DNA from: Bacteroides caecimuris
GTDB lineage: Bacteria; Bacteroidota; Bacteroidia; Bacteroidales; Bacteroidaceae
DNA: 64,000 nt
Reading direction: 5' to 3'
Assembly (NCBI RefSeq): GCF_001688725.2
Contig: NZ_CP015401.2
Location: 186,001 to 250,000, forward strand
Both the position numbers and the translations under genes were made by a program. Shown piece after piece: positions 36,054-43,622 of the stretch. Each line of letters begins with the position of its first letter. The stretch's first letter is position 1. Below the pieces are notes generated by a model, which saw only the letters and a list, made by a program, of their open reading frames with translations, was not told the DNA's origin and did not search any database.

Positions 36054-36827
36054 TTATTTGGAGGCTTTCATGGCTTGGATAACGGCGGAGGTGAATCCGT
36101 TGTGTTCCAGTTCATTGATTCCTTTGATGGTGATTCCTCCCGGAGTGGTTACTTTGTCTATTTCCACACTGGGGTGGGTGTCGTTGTTTAGAATCAGTGC
36201 GGCTGCTCCTTTCAGTGACTGTGCTACCATGGTCATCGCATCCTTCGGACGGATTCCCATTTCGATGCCGGCTTGCATGGCTGCCTGAACGTATTTCAAT
36301 ACGTAAGCAATGCCGCAGGAGGCCAGTGCAGTGGCTGCCGCTATCTTATCTTCGGGAATAAGCATCACGGTTCCCATCTCGCTGAACAACCGGAGGATGA
36401 ATTTGTCTTGTTCATCGTTCGTATTGCGGGCGGCAACAAGTGTCATGCTTTCCAGTTCGCTGATAGCGGTGTTGGGGATAAGGCGGAACATCGGCATTTC
36501 CGGTGCTACGACGTAATGCGCCAGTTCCTCGAAACTGATACCGGCAGCTACGGAGATGAGTATCTGTTTGCTTTTCAGTTTCAATTCGCGCATCACCGGT
36601 TCTATAAACCATGGTTTGACAGCAAGGATGACAATATCTGCACCTGTGGCAGCTTCCGCGTTATTGTTGGTGATAGAGATACCCGGAAATTCCATTTTCA
36701 GTTTCTCTAGTTTTCCGGCACTCGGATTGGACACGATGATATCCGCATCGTCTATCAGGCTTCCTTTTGCCAGGCCGCGAGCGATGGAACCGCCCATGTT
36801 TCCTGCACCGATGATAGCTATTTTCAT
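36054..36827 (-). CDS. proC: Pyrroline-5-carboxylate reductase
   Basis: 257 residues. The Rossmann motif IAIIGAGNMGGSIARGL is at the N-terminus. LAVKPWFIEPVMRELK and the C-terminal signature region TTPGGITIKGINELEHNGF follow. It reduces P5C to proline, the last step after ProB/ProA encoded at 14-17 kb. It has its own promoter (36859-36866) and follows the argD terminator. Confidence 0.95.
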   Translation of the reverse strand: MKIAIIGAGNMGGSIARGLAKGSLIDDADIIVSNPSAGKLEKLKMEFPGISITNNNAEAATGADIVILAVKPWFIEPVMRELKLKSKQILISVAAGISFEELAHYVVAPEMPMFRLIPNTAISELESMTLVAARNTNDEQDKFILRLFSEMGTVMLIPEDKIAAATALASCGIAYVLKYVQAAMQAGIEMGIRPKDAMTMVAQSLKGAAALILNNDTHPSVEIDKVTTPGGITIKGINELEHNGFTSAVIQAMKASK

Positions 36828-36858
36828 ATTACGCTTGTTTTTAATAAGTTGTCATAGG

Positions 36859-36866
36859 CAAAGGTA
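36859..36866 (-). promoter_or_regulatory. Promoter -7 box of proC
   Basis: TACCTTTG on the minus strand, 31 bp before the ATG. Confidence 0.65.
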
Positions 36867-36887
36867 ACGGTAAATTGCGAAAAAACA

Positions 36888-36933
36888 AAAAGCAGCCTGA
36901 ATAAGAAATAAAATTCTGATAGAGGCTGCTTTT
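36888..36933 (-). terminator. Terminator of the arginine operon
   Basis: AAAAGCAGCCT (36888-36898) pairs with AGGCTGCTTTT (36923-36933). On the minus strand a T-rich run follows the hairpin. It ends the argR...argD transcript. Confidence 0.82.
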
Positions 36934-36967
36934 ATCGTTGGCTGTTTATTATTAATCAAATGAGTGG

Positions 36968-38089
36968 TTAAAGTGCTTTCTTGAACCGTGCGAGGAACTC
37001 GTCTGCTTCTTCCATGCTGAGGCAGAGGGGCGGCAGAAGACGCAGTACGTTCGTGCCGCTTGCTCCCGTGAACACGTGTTCGTCATAGATGAGACGGCTG
37101 CGCAATTCCTTGATGGGTTCTTCGAATTCGAGTCCAATCATAAGCCCGCGTCCGCGCACTTCTTTGATTTGCGGGAATTTCTTCAACTCTTCCAGCAAGT
37201 AGTTGCCCACTTTCGCTGCGTTTTCTACCAGGTTTTCCTGTTCGATAACGTCCATTACGGCGAGGGCTGCCGAGCATGCCAGATGGTTTCCGCCGAAAGT
37301 GGTTCCTAGCTGTCCGTACACAGGCTTGAACATCGGACTGATAAGAACGCCCGCCATCGGGAAACCGTTGCCGATGCCTTTGGCTACGGTGATAATGTCC
37401 GGTCTGATGTCATTGTACTGGTGGGCGAAGAATTTGCCGCTACGTCCGTATCCGCTCTGAATCTCGTCGAGAATCAGGATAGTGCCCGTCTCGCTGCAAA
37501 CTTTGCGGAGCTCCTGCATAAATTCGGTGGTCGGTATCTTGATGCCGCCTACCCCTTGTATTCCTTCAATGATAACGGCGCATGTGTCTCCTTCAGACAA
37601 TTCCTGCTTCATCGCTTCCACGTCGTTGAGCGGGAGATAGGTGACATGACCGTTATTGTTGATAGGGGCGATGATGGAAGGATTATTGGTCGCTTCTACC
37701 GCCAGAGACGTCCGTCCGTGGAATGCCTTATTGAAGGAAACCACTTTGGTACGTCCGTTATAGAAAGAGGCCAGCTTCAAGGCGTTTTCGTTCGCTTCGG
37801 CTCCACTGTTAATCAGGAACAGGGTGTAGTCTTCGTAGCCGGAAATCTTTCCCAGCCGTTCGGCTACCTGTTGTTGCAGCTTGTTGATGACCGAGTTTGA
37901 GTAGAAACCAAGATTGGCTACCTGGTTGCTAATCATCTCTACATAGTGAGGGTGTGCATGTCCGATAGAGATAACGGCATGACCTCCGTAGAGGTCCAGA
38001 TATTCCGTTCCGTTCTCATCCCATACTTTGCAACCGTTGCCCTTGACAATGTTGATGTTATATAAAGGATATACGTCGAATAATTTCAT
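36968..38089 (-). CDS. argD: N-acylornithine aminotransferase
   Basis: 373 residues, a fold-type I PLP enzyme. LINSGAEANENALKLA and LILDEIQSGYGRSGKF with Asp208 are conserved, and the PLP lysine is Lys237 in ITVAKGIGNGFPMAG. It converts N-acylglutamate semialdehyde to N-acylornithine. Together with ArgF' the substrate is probably the succinyl form. It lies 12 bp after argC. Confidence 0.93.
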   Translation of the reverse strand: MKLFDVYPLYNINIVKGNGCKVWDENGTEYLDLYGGHAVISIGHAHPHYVEMISNQVANLGFYSNSVINKLQQQVAERLGKISGYEDYTLFLINSGAEANENALKLASFYNGRTKVVSFNKAFHGRTSLAVEATNNPSIIAPINNNGHVTYLPLNDVEAMKQELSEGDTCAVIIEGIQGVGGIKIPTTEFMQELRKVCSETGTILILDEIQSGYGRSGKFFAHQYNDIRPDIITVAKGIGNGFPMAGVLISPMFKPVYGQLGTTFGGNHLACSAALAVMDVIEQENLVENAAKVGNYLLEELKKFPQIKEVRGRGLMIGLEFEEPIKELRSRLIYDEHVFTGASGTNVLRLLPPLCLSMEEADEFLARFKKAL

Positions 38090-38101
38090 GATTCTTTGTT
38101 T

Positions 38102-39070
38102 TTAAAAGGCTGAAGGCTTCAGCCGCAGTCCCACCGTTTCTTCCAGATTGAACATCAGGTTCATGTTATGAACCGCCTGTCCGCTGGCGCCTTTCAGCAA
38201 GTTGTCGATACAGGAGATAATCAATAGCTTCTCACCGTGTTTCTCCAGATGTATCAGGCACTTATTAGTATTAACGACTTGTTTCAAGTCAATATTCTTC
38301 TCTACGATGTGTACAAAGGAGTCTTTTGCATAATATTCCTCATACATGCGGACGATTTCTTCCAGCGCTACTTTGGTTCTGACTACCATCGTGGCAAAGA
38401 TACCGCGGGCGAAATCGCCACGGTATGGGATGAAGTCTATCTCCGCATCGAAGCTGTTTTGCAGCTGTTTCAGCGATTGCTTGATTTCCGGCACGTGCTG
38501 GTGCTCGAATGCTTTGTACACACTCATGTTGTTGTTTCTCCAACTGAAATGACTGGTGGCACCCGGTTTCACTCCGGCTCCCGTGCTTCCTGTGATGGCG
38601 TTTACCATTACATCGTCCGTCAGCATCAGGTTCTTGGCAAGCGGGAGCAGGCCGAGCTGGATGCAGGTGGCAAAACAGCCGGGGTTGGCTACGTGCTTTG
38701 CCGTACAGGTGGCGCGGCGGTTCAGTTCCGGCAGGCCGTAGATGAAGTCGTGGTCGTCGCTCTTGATGCGGTAGTCCATGGAGAGGTCGATAATCTTCAG
38801 TTCTTCCGGTATGTGGTGGCTTTCCATGAATTTCTTCGTATCGCCGTGGGCGGTGCAGAAAAAGAGGACGTCGATTTCGTCCAGAGGCAACTGGTCGGTG
38901 AATCTCAAGTCTGTTTCTCCGTACAAGCCTTCGTGTACGTCGGTGATTCTGTTTCCGGCATTGCTGCTGCTGTTGATAAATACGATTTCAGTCTCCGGAT
39001 GGTTGAGCAGCAGACGGATTAGTTCGCCTGCCGTATATCCTGCGCCGCCGATGATTCCTGCTTTAATCAT
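38102..39070 (-). CDS. argC: N-acyl-gamma-glutamyl-phosphate reductase
   Basis: 322 residues. NADP-binding GIIGGAGYTAGELIRLLLNH, catalytic Cys132 in VANPGCFATCIQLG, and DYRIKSDDHDFIYGLPELNR. It reduces the acyl-glutamyl phosphate. It overlaps argG by 4 bp (translational coupling). Confidence 0.95.
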   Translation of the reverse strand: MIKAGIIGGAGYTAGELIRLLLNHPETEIVFINSSSNAGNRITDVHEGLYGETDLRFTDQLPLDEIDVLFFCTAHGDTKKFMESHHIPEELKIIDLSMDYRIKSDDHDFIYGLPELNRRATCTAKHVANPGCFATCIQLGLLPLAKNLMLTDDVMVNAITGSTGAGVKPGATSHFSWRNNNMSVYKAFEHQHVPEIKQSLKQLQNSFDAEIDFIPYRGDFARGIFATMVVRTKVALEEIVRMYEEYYAKDSFVHIVEKNIDLKQVVNTNKCLIHLEKHGEKLLIISCIDNLLKGASGQAVHNMNLMFNLEETVGLRLKPSAF

Positions 39071-40275
39071 ATCTCTTCGTCTTTGTGGTTGTTATAGTAA
39101 ACGCGTAGCGGGGTAGAGGTCACTTTGATAAATCCTTTGGCGTCTTCGGCCGTCCAGCCTTTCTGCATTTCGCCGTATTCTCCGAATTTGGTTTTCACCA
39201 GGTCGTCTTCCGATTCCACGCCTACGGTAGAGAAGGAGAGCGGGCGGAGCTCGAGGATAGCCGTACCGTTCACGTTGCGCTGGCTTTCCTGCAACATGGC
39301 TTCGATGTCACGCATCACCGGTTCGAGGTATTGGCTTTCGTGGAGGAACATACCGTACCAGTTGGCCACCTGGTCTTTCCAGTATTGCTGCCATTTGCTC
39401 AGTGTATATTTCTCGAGGAAGCGATGGGCGCCGATAATCAGCATCGGGGCGGCTGCTTCGAATCCTACACGGCCTTTGATGCCGATAATGGTATCACCCA
39501 CATGCATGTCACGGCCGATGCCGTAGGCCGCACCGATTTCTTCCACTTTCTGGATGGCTTTAATCGGGTCGTCAAACTTCTCGTCGTTGACGGCTTTCAG
39601 TTCGCCTTTCTCGAAGGTGAGGCGGAGCTGTTCGCTGCCTTCTTTTTCGACGTGTTTGAGGTAGGCGGTTTCGGGCAGTCCTTGTGCGGAGTCGAGGATT
39701 TCGCCGCCGCAGATGGACGTCCCCCACAGACCTACGTTGTACGAGTATTTCAGTTTGGTGAAGTCGGCGCTGAAACCATGTTTGTTCAGGTAATCAATTT
39801 CTTCCTGGCGGCTCAATGCCATGTCGCGGGTCAGTGTGATGATTTCCACATTGGGGGCCAACACGAGGAAGGTCATGTCGAAACGGATCTGGTCGTTGCC
39901 TGCTCCGGTGGAGCCGTGTGCGATGGCGTCCGCACCGATTTCGTTGGCATAGCGTGCGATGGCCAGTGCCTGGAAGATGCGTTCGGAGCTGACTGAAATA
40001 GGGTAAGTGCCGTTGCGCAACACATTTCCGAAAACCATGTATTTCAGGCTCTTCTCGTAGTATTCGCGGGTGACGTCCAGCGTCACGTATTCCGCTGCTC
40101 CCAGTTTGTAGGCGTTCTCTTCGTTTGTTTTCAGTTGTTCTTGGCTGAATCCGCCCGTATTGGCACAAGCTGCATATACTTCGTAGCCTTTTTCTTTGGC
40201 GAGGTACATGACGGTGAACGATGTGTCCAGTCCGCCGCTGAATGCCACCACTACTTTTTTCTTCTTTTCTTCCAT
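39067..40275 (-). CDS. argG: Argininosuccinate synthase
   Basis: 402 residues. PP-loop VVVAFSGGLDTSFTVMYLAK (~8-27), plus AIAHGSTGAGNDQIRF and KYSYNVGLWGTSICGGEILD. It condenses citrulline and aspartate with ATP. It lies 17 bp after the GNAT gene in the arginine operon. The next enzyme, ArgH, is encoded at 28.9 kb. Confidence 0.96.
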   Translation of the reverse strand: MEEKKKKVVVAFSGGLDTSFTVMYLAKEKGYEVYAACANTGGFSQEQLKTNEENAYKLGAAEYVTLDVTREYYEKSLKYMVFGNVLRNGTYPISVSSERIFQALAIARYANEIGADAIAHGSTGAGNDQIRFDMTFLVLAPNVEIITLTRDMALSRQEEIDYLNKHGFSADFTKLKYSYNVGLWGTSICGGEILDSAQGLPETAYLKHVEKEGSEQLRLTFEKGELKAVNDEKFDDPIKAIQKVEEIGAAYGIGRDMHVGDTIIGIKGRVGFEAAAPMLIIGAHRFLEKYTLSKWQQYWKDQVANWYGMFLHESQYLEPVMRDIEAMLQESQRNVNGTAILELRPLSFSTVGVESEDDLVKTKFGEYGEMQKGWTAEDAKGFIKVTSTPLRVYYNNHKDEEI

Positions 40276-40292
40276 AGTGCTGTATGTTTTTT

Positions 40293-40871
40293 TTAGATGT
40301 TATTTCTTTCTTGTTCCTTTTTGATGTTCCTCGGTTCTGCCGGGTCGTATAGCATGGCTGTGCAGATGCAGAACTTGCGGTTTTTCGCCACCAGGATGTC
40401 ATGGTTGATGCATCCTTCGCACCCTTTCCAGAAGGCTTCGTCGTCCGTCAGTTCGTTGAAGGTGACGGGTACGTATCCCAGTTCCGTATTCATCTTCATC
40501 ACGGCTGCTCCGGAGGTGAGGCTGAATATTTTCGCTTTCGGCCATCGGAGCCGTGCCAGTTGGAAAGAAGCCTGTTTGATGCGTTTTGCCAGTCCCAATC
40601 CGCGGAAGTCGGGATGAACAATCAGGCCGGAAGTGGCTACATATTGCTTGTTTCCCCATGATTCGATATAGGTGAATCCGGCAAACGTGTCGCCGCAAAG
40701 GGCGATGATTGCTTTGCCTTCTTTCATCTTTGTCGCTACGTATTCGTGTGTACGTTCTGCGATTCCTGTTCCTCGTACGGCGGCAGCATTTCTGATAGTT
40801 TCCAAAATAGTGTCAACGTAAACCTCATGCGAGGCGTCGGCTACCATAACATCTATTGGTTGAGTGTCCAT
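40293..40871 (-). CDS. GNAT-family acyltransferase, likely N-acylglutamate synthase
   Basis: 192 residues. GNAT acetyl-CoA loop VATSGLIVHPDFRGLGLAKR (~78-97), then LTSGAAVMKMNTELGYVPVT, and a C-terminal Cys-rich tail (KGCEGCINH, FCICTAML). No argA or argJ is visible in the window, and the gene sits between argR and argG in the operon. The simplest inference is that it performs the first acylation of glutamate, with succinyl-CoA or acetyl-CoA. The succinyl form would agree with the ArgF' type. Sequence alone cannot settle the donor. Confidence 0.8.
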   Translation of the reverse strand: MDTQPIDVMVADASHEVYVDTILETIRNAAAVRGTGIAERTHEYVATKMKEGKAIIALCGDTFAGFTYIESWGNKQYVATSGLIVHPDFRGLGLAKRIKQASFQLARLRWPKAKIFSLTSGAAVMKMNTELGYVPVTFNELTDDEAFWKGCEGCINHDILVAKNRKFCICTAMLYDPAEPRNIKKEQERNNI

Positions 40872-40897
40872 TTTTTATATTATATAAATAGGTATGA

Positions 40898-41371
40898 TTA
40901 TTCGATATTGGGGATGATGACTGACAGGAGCTGGCGTATTTTGCTGATGCCGGTTCCTTCGCGCAGCACCAGCATGATGGTATCGTCGCCGGCAATGGTT
41001 CCCAGGATTTCGCCGAATTCGTGGTTGTCGATGTCATACGCCATGCTGCTGGCATAGCCGGGGCGGGTGCGGATGACGGCAATGTTGCCGGAAAACTGTA
41101 GGGAGATGAATCCGTTGTTGCGTAACATTTCGCCGGCACTCTGGTCGGTAGAGCGTTTATACATGATGTTGTTCGGCAGTACGTATACGTACTTTCCGTA
41201 CATACCGGCGGCTTTGGCTACTTTCAGTTGTTTCAAGTCGCGCGAGAGGGTGGCCTGCGTCAGTTCGAAGCCTTCGCGGTTCAGCTCTTGCAGCAGTTCT
41301 TCCTGCGAACCGACTTCCTTGCTTGAGATTATCATTTTGATGGCGTCCAACCGATTTGCTTTCTTCTTCAT
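40898..41371 (-). CDS. argR: Arginine repressor
   Basis: 157 residues from the ATG at 41371. An upstream in-frame ATG at 41398 would sit across the promoter. The N-terminal winged HTH reads ELLQELNREGFELTQATLSR with DLKQLKVAKA. The C-terminal arginine-binding core has GTIAGDDTIMLVLREG. It is first gene of the operon and likely autoregulatory: repeated TGCAT-type boxes cover the start region. Confidence 0.94.
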   Translation of the reverse strand: MKKKANRLDAIKMIISSKEVGSQEELLQELNREGFELTQATLSRDLKQLKVAKAAGMYGKYVYVLPNNIMYKRSTDQSAGEMLRNNGFISLQFSGNIAVIRTRPGYASSMAYDIDNHEFGEILGTIAGDDTIMLVLREGTGISKIRQLLSVIIPNIE

Positions 41372-41456
41372 TGCATAATTATTCTGATGATGGTGCAAAA
41401 GTATGCATTATTTTGGAGAAAAGATGCATAAAACCAAAGTTTTTTTGCATAAAAGT
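41372..41456 (-). promoter_or_regulatory. Promoter and ARG-box-like cluster before argR
   Basis: The -7 box TACTTTTG (minus strand, 41396-41403) lies 25 bp from the argR ATG. Around it are four TGCAT-containing A/T-rich motifs: TGCATAATTATTC at 41372, ATGCATTATTTT at 41403, ATGCATAAAA at 41424 and TTGCATAAAA at 41445. ARG boxes are A/T-rich 18-bp palindromes with TGCAT/ATGCA-like or TGAAT cores. The layout suggests ArgR represses its own operon here. Confidence 0.6.
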
Positions 41457-41560
41457 GATTTTTTCCCCGTTCGGTAAGGCCGACTCGGGGGGACGGGGGA
41501 TTGGGACGGAAACTGCGGGGGCTGTTATCAAAGGCGTTGCGCTTTGCGCTCATACGTCGA

Positions 41561-41640
41561 AGGTGGTTTTTTCTTTCATAAAGAGGTGTTCTTCTTTTCG
41601 TAAGGAGGTGTTTTTCTTTTCGTAAAGACGAGTTTTTCTT
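41561..41640. repeat. Tandem array with ~22-bp period (CTTTTCGTAAAG type)
   Basis: Unit starts AGGTG/ACGAG are at 41561, 41584, 41606 and 41628 (steps of 23, 22 and 22). Each unit has a pyrimidine run and a small dyad: CTTT-CAT-AAAG, CTTTTCGTAAGG, CTTTTCGTAAAG. The fourth is partial. It is intergenic, upstream of argR. Confidence 0.85.
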
Positions 41641-41818
41641 TTCCATTCATGAGGAAATGCATCGGTGGGCCGGAAAAAATGTTTGGTGGTATGCCATTGA
41701 CGGGCGGCTGAATCCGTGGTGAAATAAACGTTAAGCTGTGCATAAAGAATATTAATTATTCATCCCGTATAGATATGGCTGTTGTAATGTATTTTTTCCG
41801 TCCGGCGCTGCTCCTTTC

Positions 41819-41879
41819 TCTCATTTTCCTCTCATCTTCGTATCCCCTTCGTTTCCCCTTCGTTCCCTCTTCGTTCTAG
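41819..41879. repeat. Tandem array with 11-bp period
   Basis: Successive 11-mers TCTCATTTTCC, TCTCATCTTCG, TATCCCCTTCG, TTTCCCCTTCG, TTCCCTCTTCG, then partial TTCTAGG. Each step is exactly 11 bp. It is strand-asymmetric (pyrimidine-rich on the plus strand) and intergenic, ~350 bp upstream of the DUF6266 gene. Confidence 0.8.
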
Positions 41880-42228
41880 GTAATCATTATTATTTACAAA
41901 AAAACGGCTAAATATACTTTCGAAATGTAACGAGAATATAACTTAATAGGGACTTGAAGGGCGTATGTATAACAGATGTTAAAGAGATGCTGATAAGGCA
42001 CTCTGTAGATGTGTCCGCATTTTTCCGTTCCCGTATCCGGCATGGTTTAACGTTTGGTAACGAAAGTGCCCGTGCGTTGCCAAACCATTTGCCGCACCGA
42101 TTCGTTGAATTGTCAAACAAGCGCTTGGATAGTTATTACGAGCCGGCTTACTTCTCCCTCACCTTCCTCCGGGAACTTGACCGATAGACTTAAACAGACT
42201 CCATTGTTAAATTTAAAAACTTAGAATC

Positions 42229-43431
42229 ATGGCAAAAGGTAATACCCTGAGAGGTAAATTCACAGGAAGAATCGGAGAAGACGTTTTCTACGTACGGGAC
42301 GGTGAACAAATCGTCCGCAACTACACCCCGGGAAGTTTGATAAAAGACCCGAAAACCCCGGAACAGATGGCCGTACGCACGCGGTGGGCCAACATCGTCA
42401 ACATGTATAAAAGCTTCAACGGCACGCTGAAGGATTGTTTCGAAACGAAACGCCGCGGGCAGAGTGACTACAACCGCTTCGTGAGCATGAACATGCAGAT
42501 GCCCCCTGTCTTCCTCACCCGTCAGGAGGTGGAACTGGGAGTCTGCATCGCCGCCGACTATTACATATCGCAAGGCTCGCTGCCTTCCATCGGCGTGACG
42601 GGCACTGACGAAACGGCCTACACCAACATCAGCCTGGGAGACCTGAAGATAGACGAGACGACGACGATTGCACAGTTTGCCCGTGCCGTGGTGGAAAATA
42701 ACGTCGAATACAACTATTACGACCAAATCAGTTACTTTTCAGCCCTACAGCTCACCTCGCCCGACGGCATGCCTTACGTACGCGGCACACAGACGCGCAT
42801 CAACCTCAACCCCACGGATACGACGACGCTGCTCTCCATCGCTCCTTCGTACGGATTCTCCACCACCGACGGATTTCTCGGTCACGGAGAGTACGTCGGA
42901 CAAGGCGCCTTCGGATGGGTACACTCCCGACGCTCGTCCAATCGCGTCCTCGTCTCCTCGCAACAGCTCATCGCCAACAACGCCCTGCTGCCGCAATACA
43001 CCTCCTCCGTGGCGGAAGAAGAGGCCATGCAGTCATATGGCGTCAAGGCGGGCATCTTCATCAAGCCTGACAAACTGAGCGGAGGCAGCGGAAACACCGA
43101 ACAGGTCACCGTGCCGCCCACGGTGAACATCGTCAACATCGACGGGAAAGCGCGCCAGCCGGGCGACCCGCGCTTTGCCTGCGGACCGACCGTAGCCATC
43201 CACCTCACCGGAAACAACCTGAATGCGATTACCAACCTACAGCTTGCCTACGCCGCCGGAAGCCATCAGAGCGCAACGACTACCGTGGACGCCACCATCG
43301 CCGCAGGAGCCACGCCCACGCAGCTGGAAGCTACCGTCGAAGTGCCTGCCGGAAGCTATTGCGACAGGCTCATTGCCGACGGAGTGGAAATCATCGCCTT
43401 CAGCCAGGAAGCGCCCGACCCCGCCGCATGA
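42229..43431 (+). CDS. DUF6266-family protein, G+C-rich
   Basis: 400 residues. The start MAKGNTLRGKFTGRIGEDVF and following YVRDGEQIVRNYTPGSLIKD match the Bacteroides DUF6266 family, whose function is unknown. It has no signal peptide and no membrane segment. The C-terminal ~100 residues (PPTVNIVNIDGKARQPGD onward) look like a separate beta-domain. Codon third positions are mostly G or C, clearly unlike the neighbouring arg and mannan genes. It stands alone between argR and the rha operon, with a strong hairpin after it. This suggests recent acquisition or unusual expression. Confidence 0.75.
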   Translation: MAKGNTLRGKFTGRIGEDVFYVRDGEQIVRNYTPGSLIKDPKTPEQMAVRTRWANIVNMYKSFNGTLKDCFETKRRGQSDYNRFVSMNMQMPPVFLTRQEVELGVCIAADYYISQGSLPSIGVTGTDETAYTNISLGDLKIDETTTIAQFARAVVENNVEYNYYDQISYFSALQLTSPDGMPYVRGTQTRINLNPTDTTTLLSIAPSYGFSTTDGFLGHGEYVGQGAFGWVHSRRSSNRVLVSSQQLIANNALLPQYTSSVAEEEAMQSYGVKAGIFIKPDKLSGGSGNTEQVTVPPTVNIVNIDGKARQPGDPRFACGPTVAIHLTGNNLNAITNLQLAYAAGSHQSATTTVDATIAAGATPTQLEATVEVPAGSYCDRLIADGVEIIAFSQEAPDPAA

Positions 43432-43463
43432 CGACGCGCCACTGGCCTCAGTATGATATTATA

Positions 43464-43491
43464 ATGCTGCCTGCCTGTCGGCAGGCAGCAT
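43464..43491 (+). terminator. Hairpin after the DUF6266 gene
   Basis: A perfect 12-bp G+C-rich stem (43464-43475, 43480-43491) with a 4-nt loop. A T-run is weak, so termination strength is uncertain. Confidence 0.7.
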
Positions 43492-43571
43492 CATGTCTGA
43501 ATTTAATGTATAATGTCAAAATACACATCCTTTCCATCAAAAAGCATAAGGAAAGGGAGCAGAAAACCGCC

Positions 43572-43579
43572 TACCTTTG
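43572..43579 (+). promoter_or_regulatory. Promoter -7 box of the rha operon
   Basis: TACCTTTG, 44 bp before the rhaB ATG, with no matching -33 TTTG. A poor -33 element is consistent with dependence on the AraC-type activator encoded downstream. It sits inside a short dyad (CCTAC...GTAGG). Confidence 0.6.
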
Positions 43580-43622
43580 CCATGTAGGTAAATGGATACC
43601 TTAAATATATAGACAGAATACC

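Larger units (their letters stand above)
41457..42228. other. Long intergenic region between argR and the DUF6266 gene
   Basis: I see no convincing gene. Two tandem arrays lie here (41561-41640 and 41819-41879, listed separately). Short open frames over 41368-41646 and 41954-42187 are not supported: the first translates a repeat, the second has no family features. The DUF6266 promoter is not obvious. Confidence 0.5.

Noticed and set aside
41368..41646. 92-residue minus-strand ORF upstream of argR
   Set aside because: Most of it translates the 22-bp tandem repeat and it runs through the argR promoter. The Lys/Arg-rich product has no family features.
41954..42187. 77-residue plus-strand ORF before the DUF6266 gene
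   Set aside because: No recognisable domain, signal or promoter, and composition is not protein-like.
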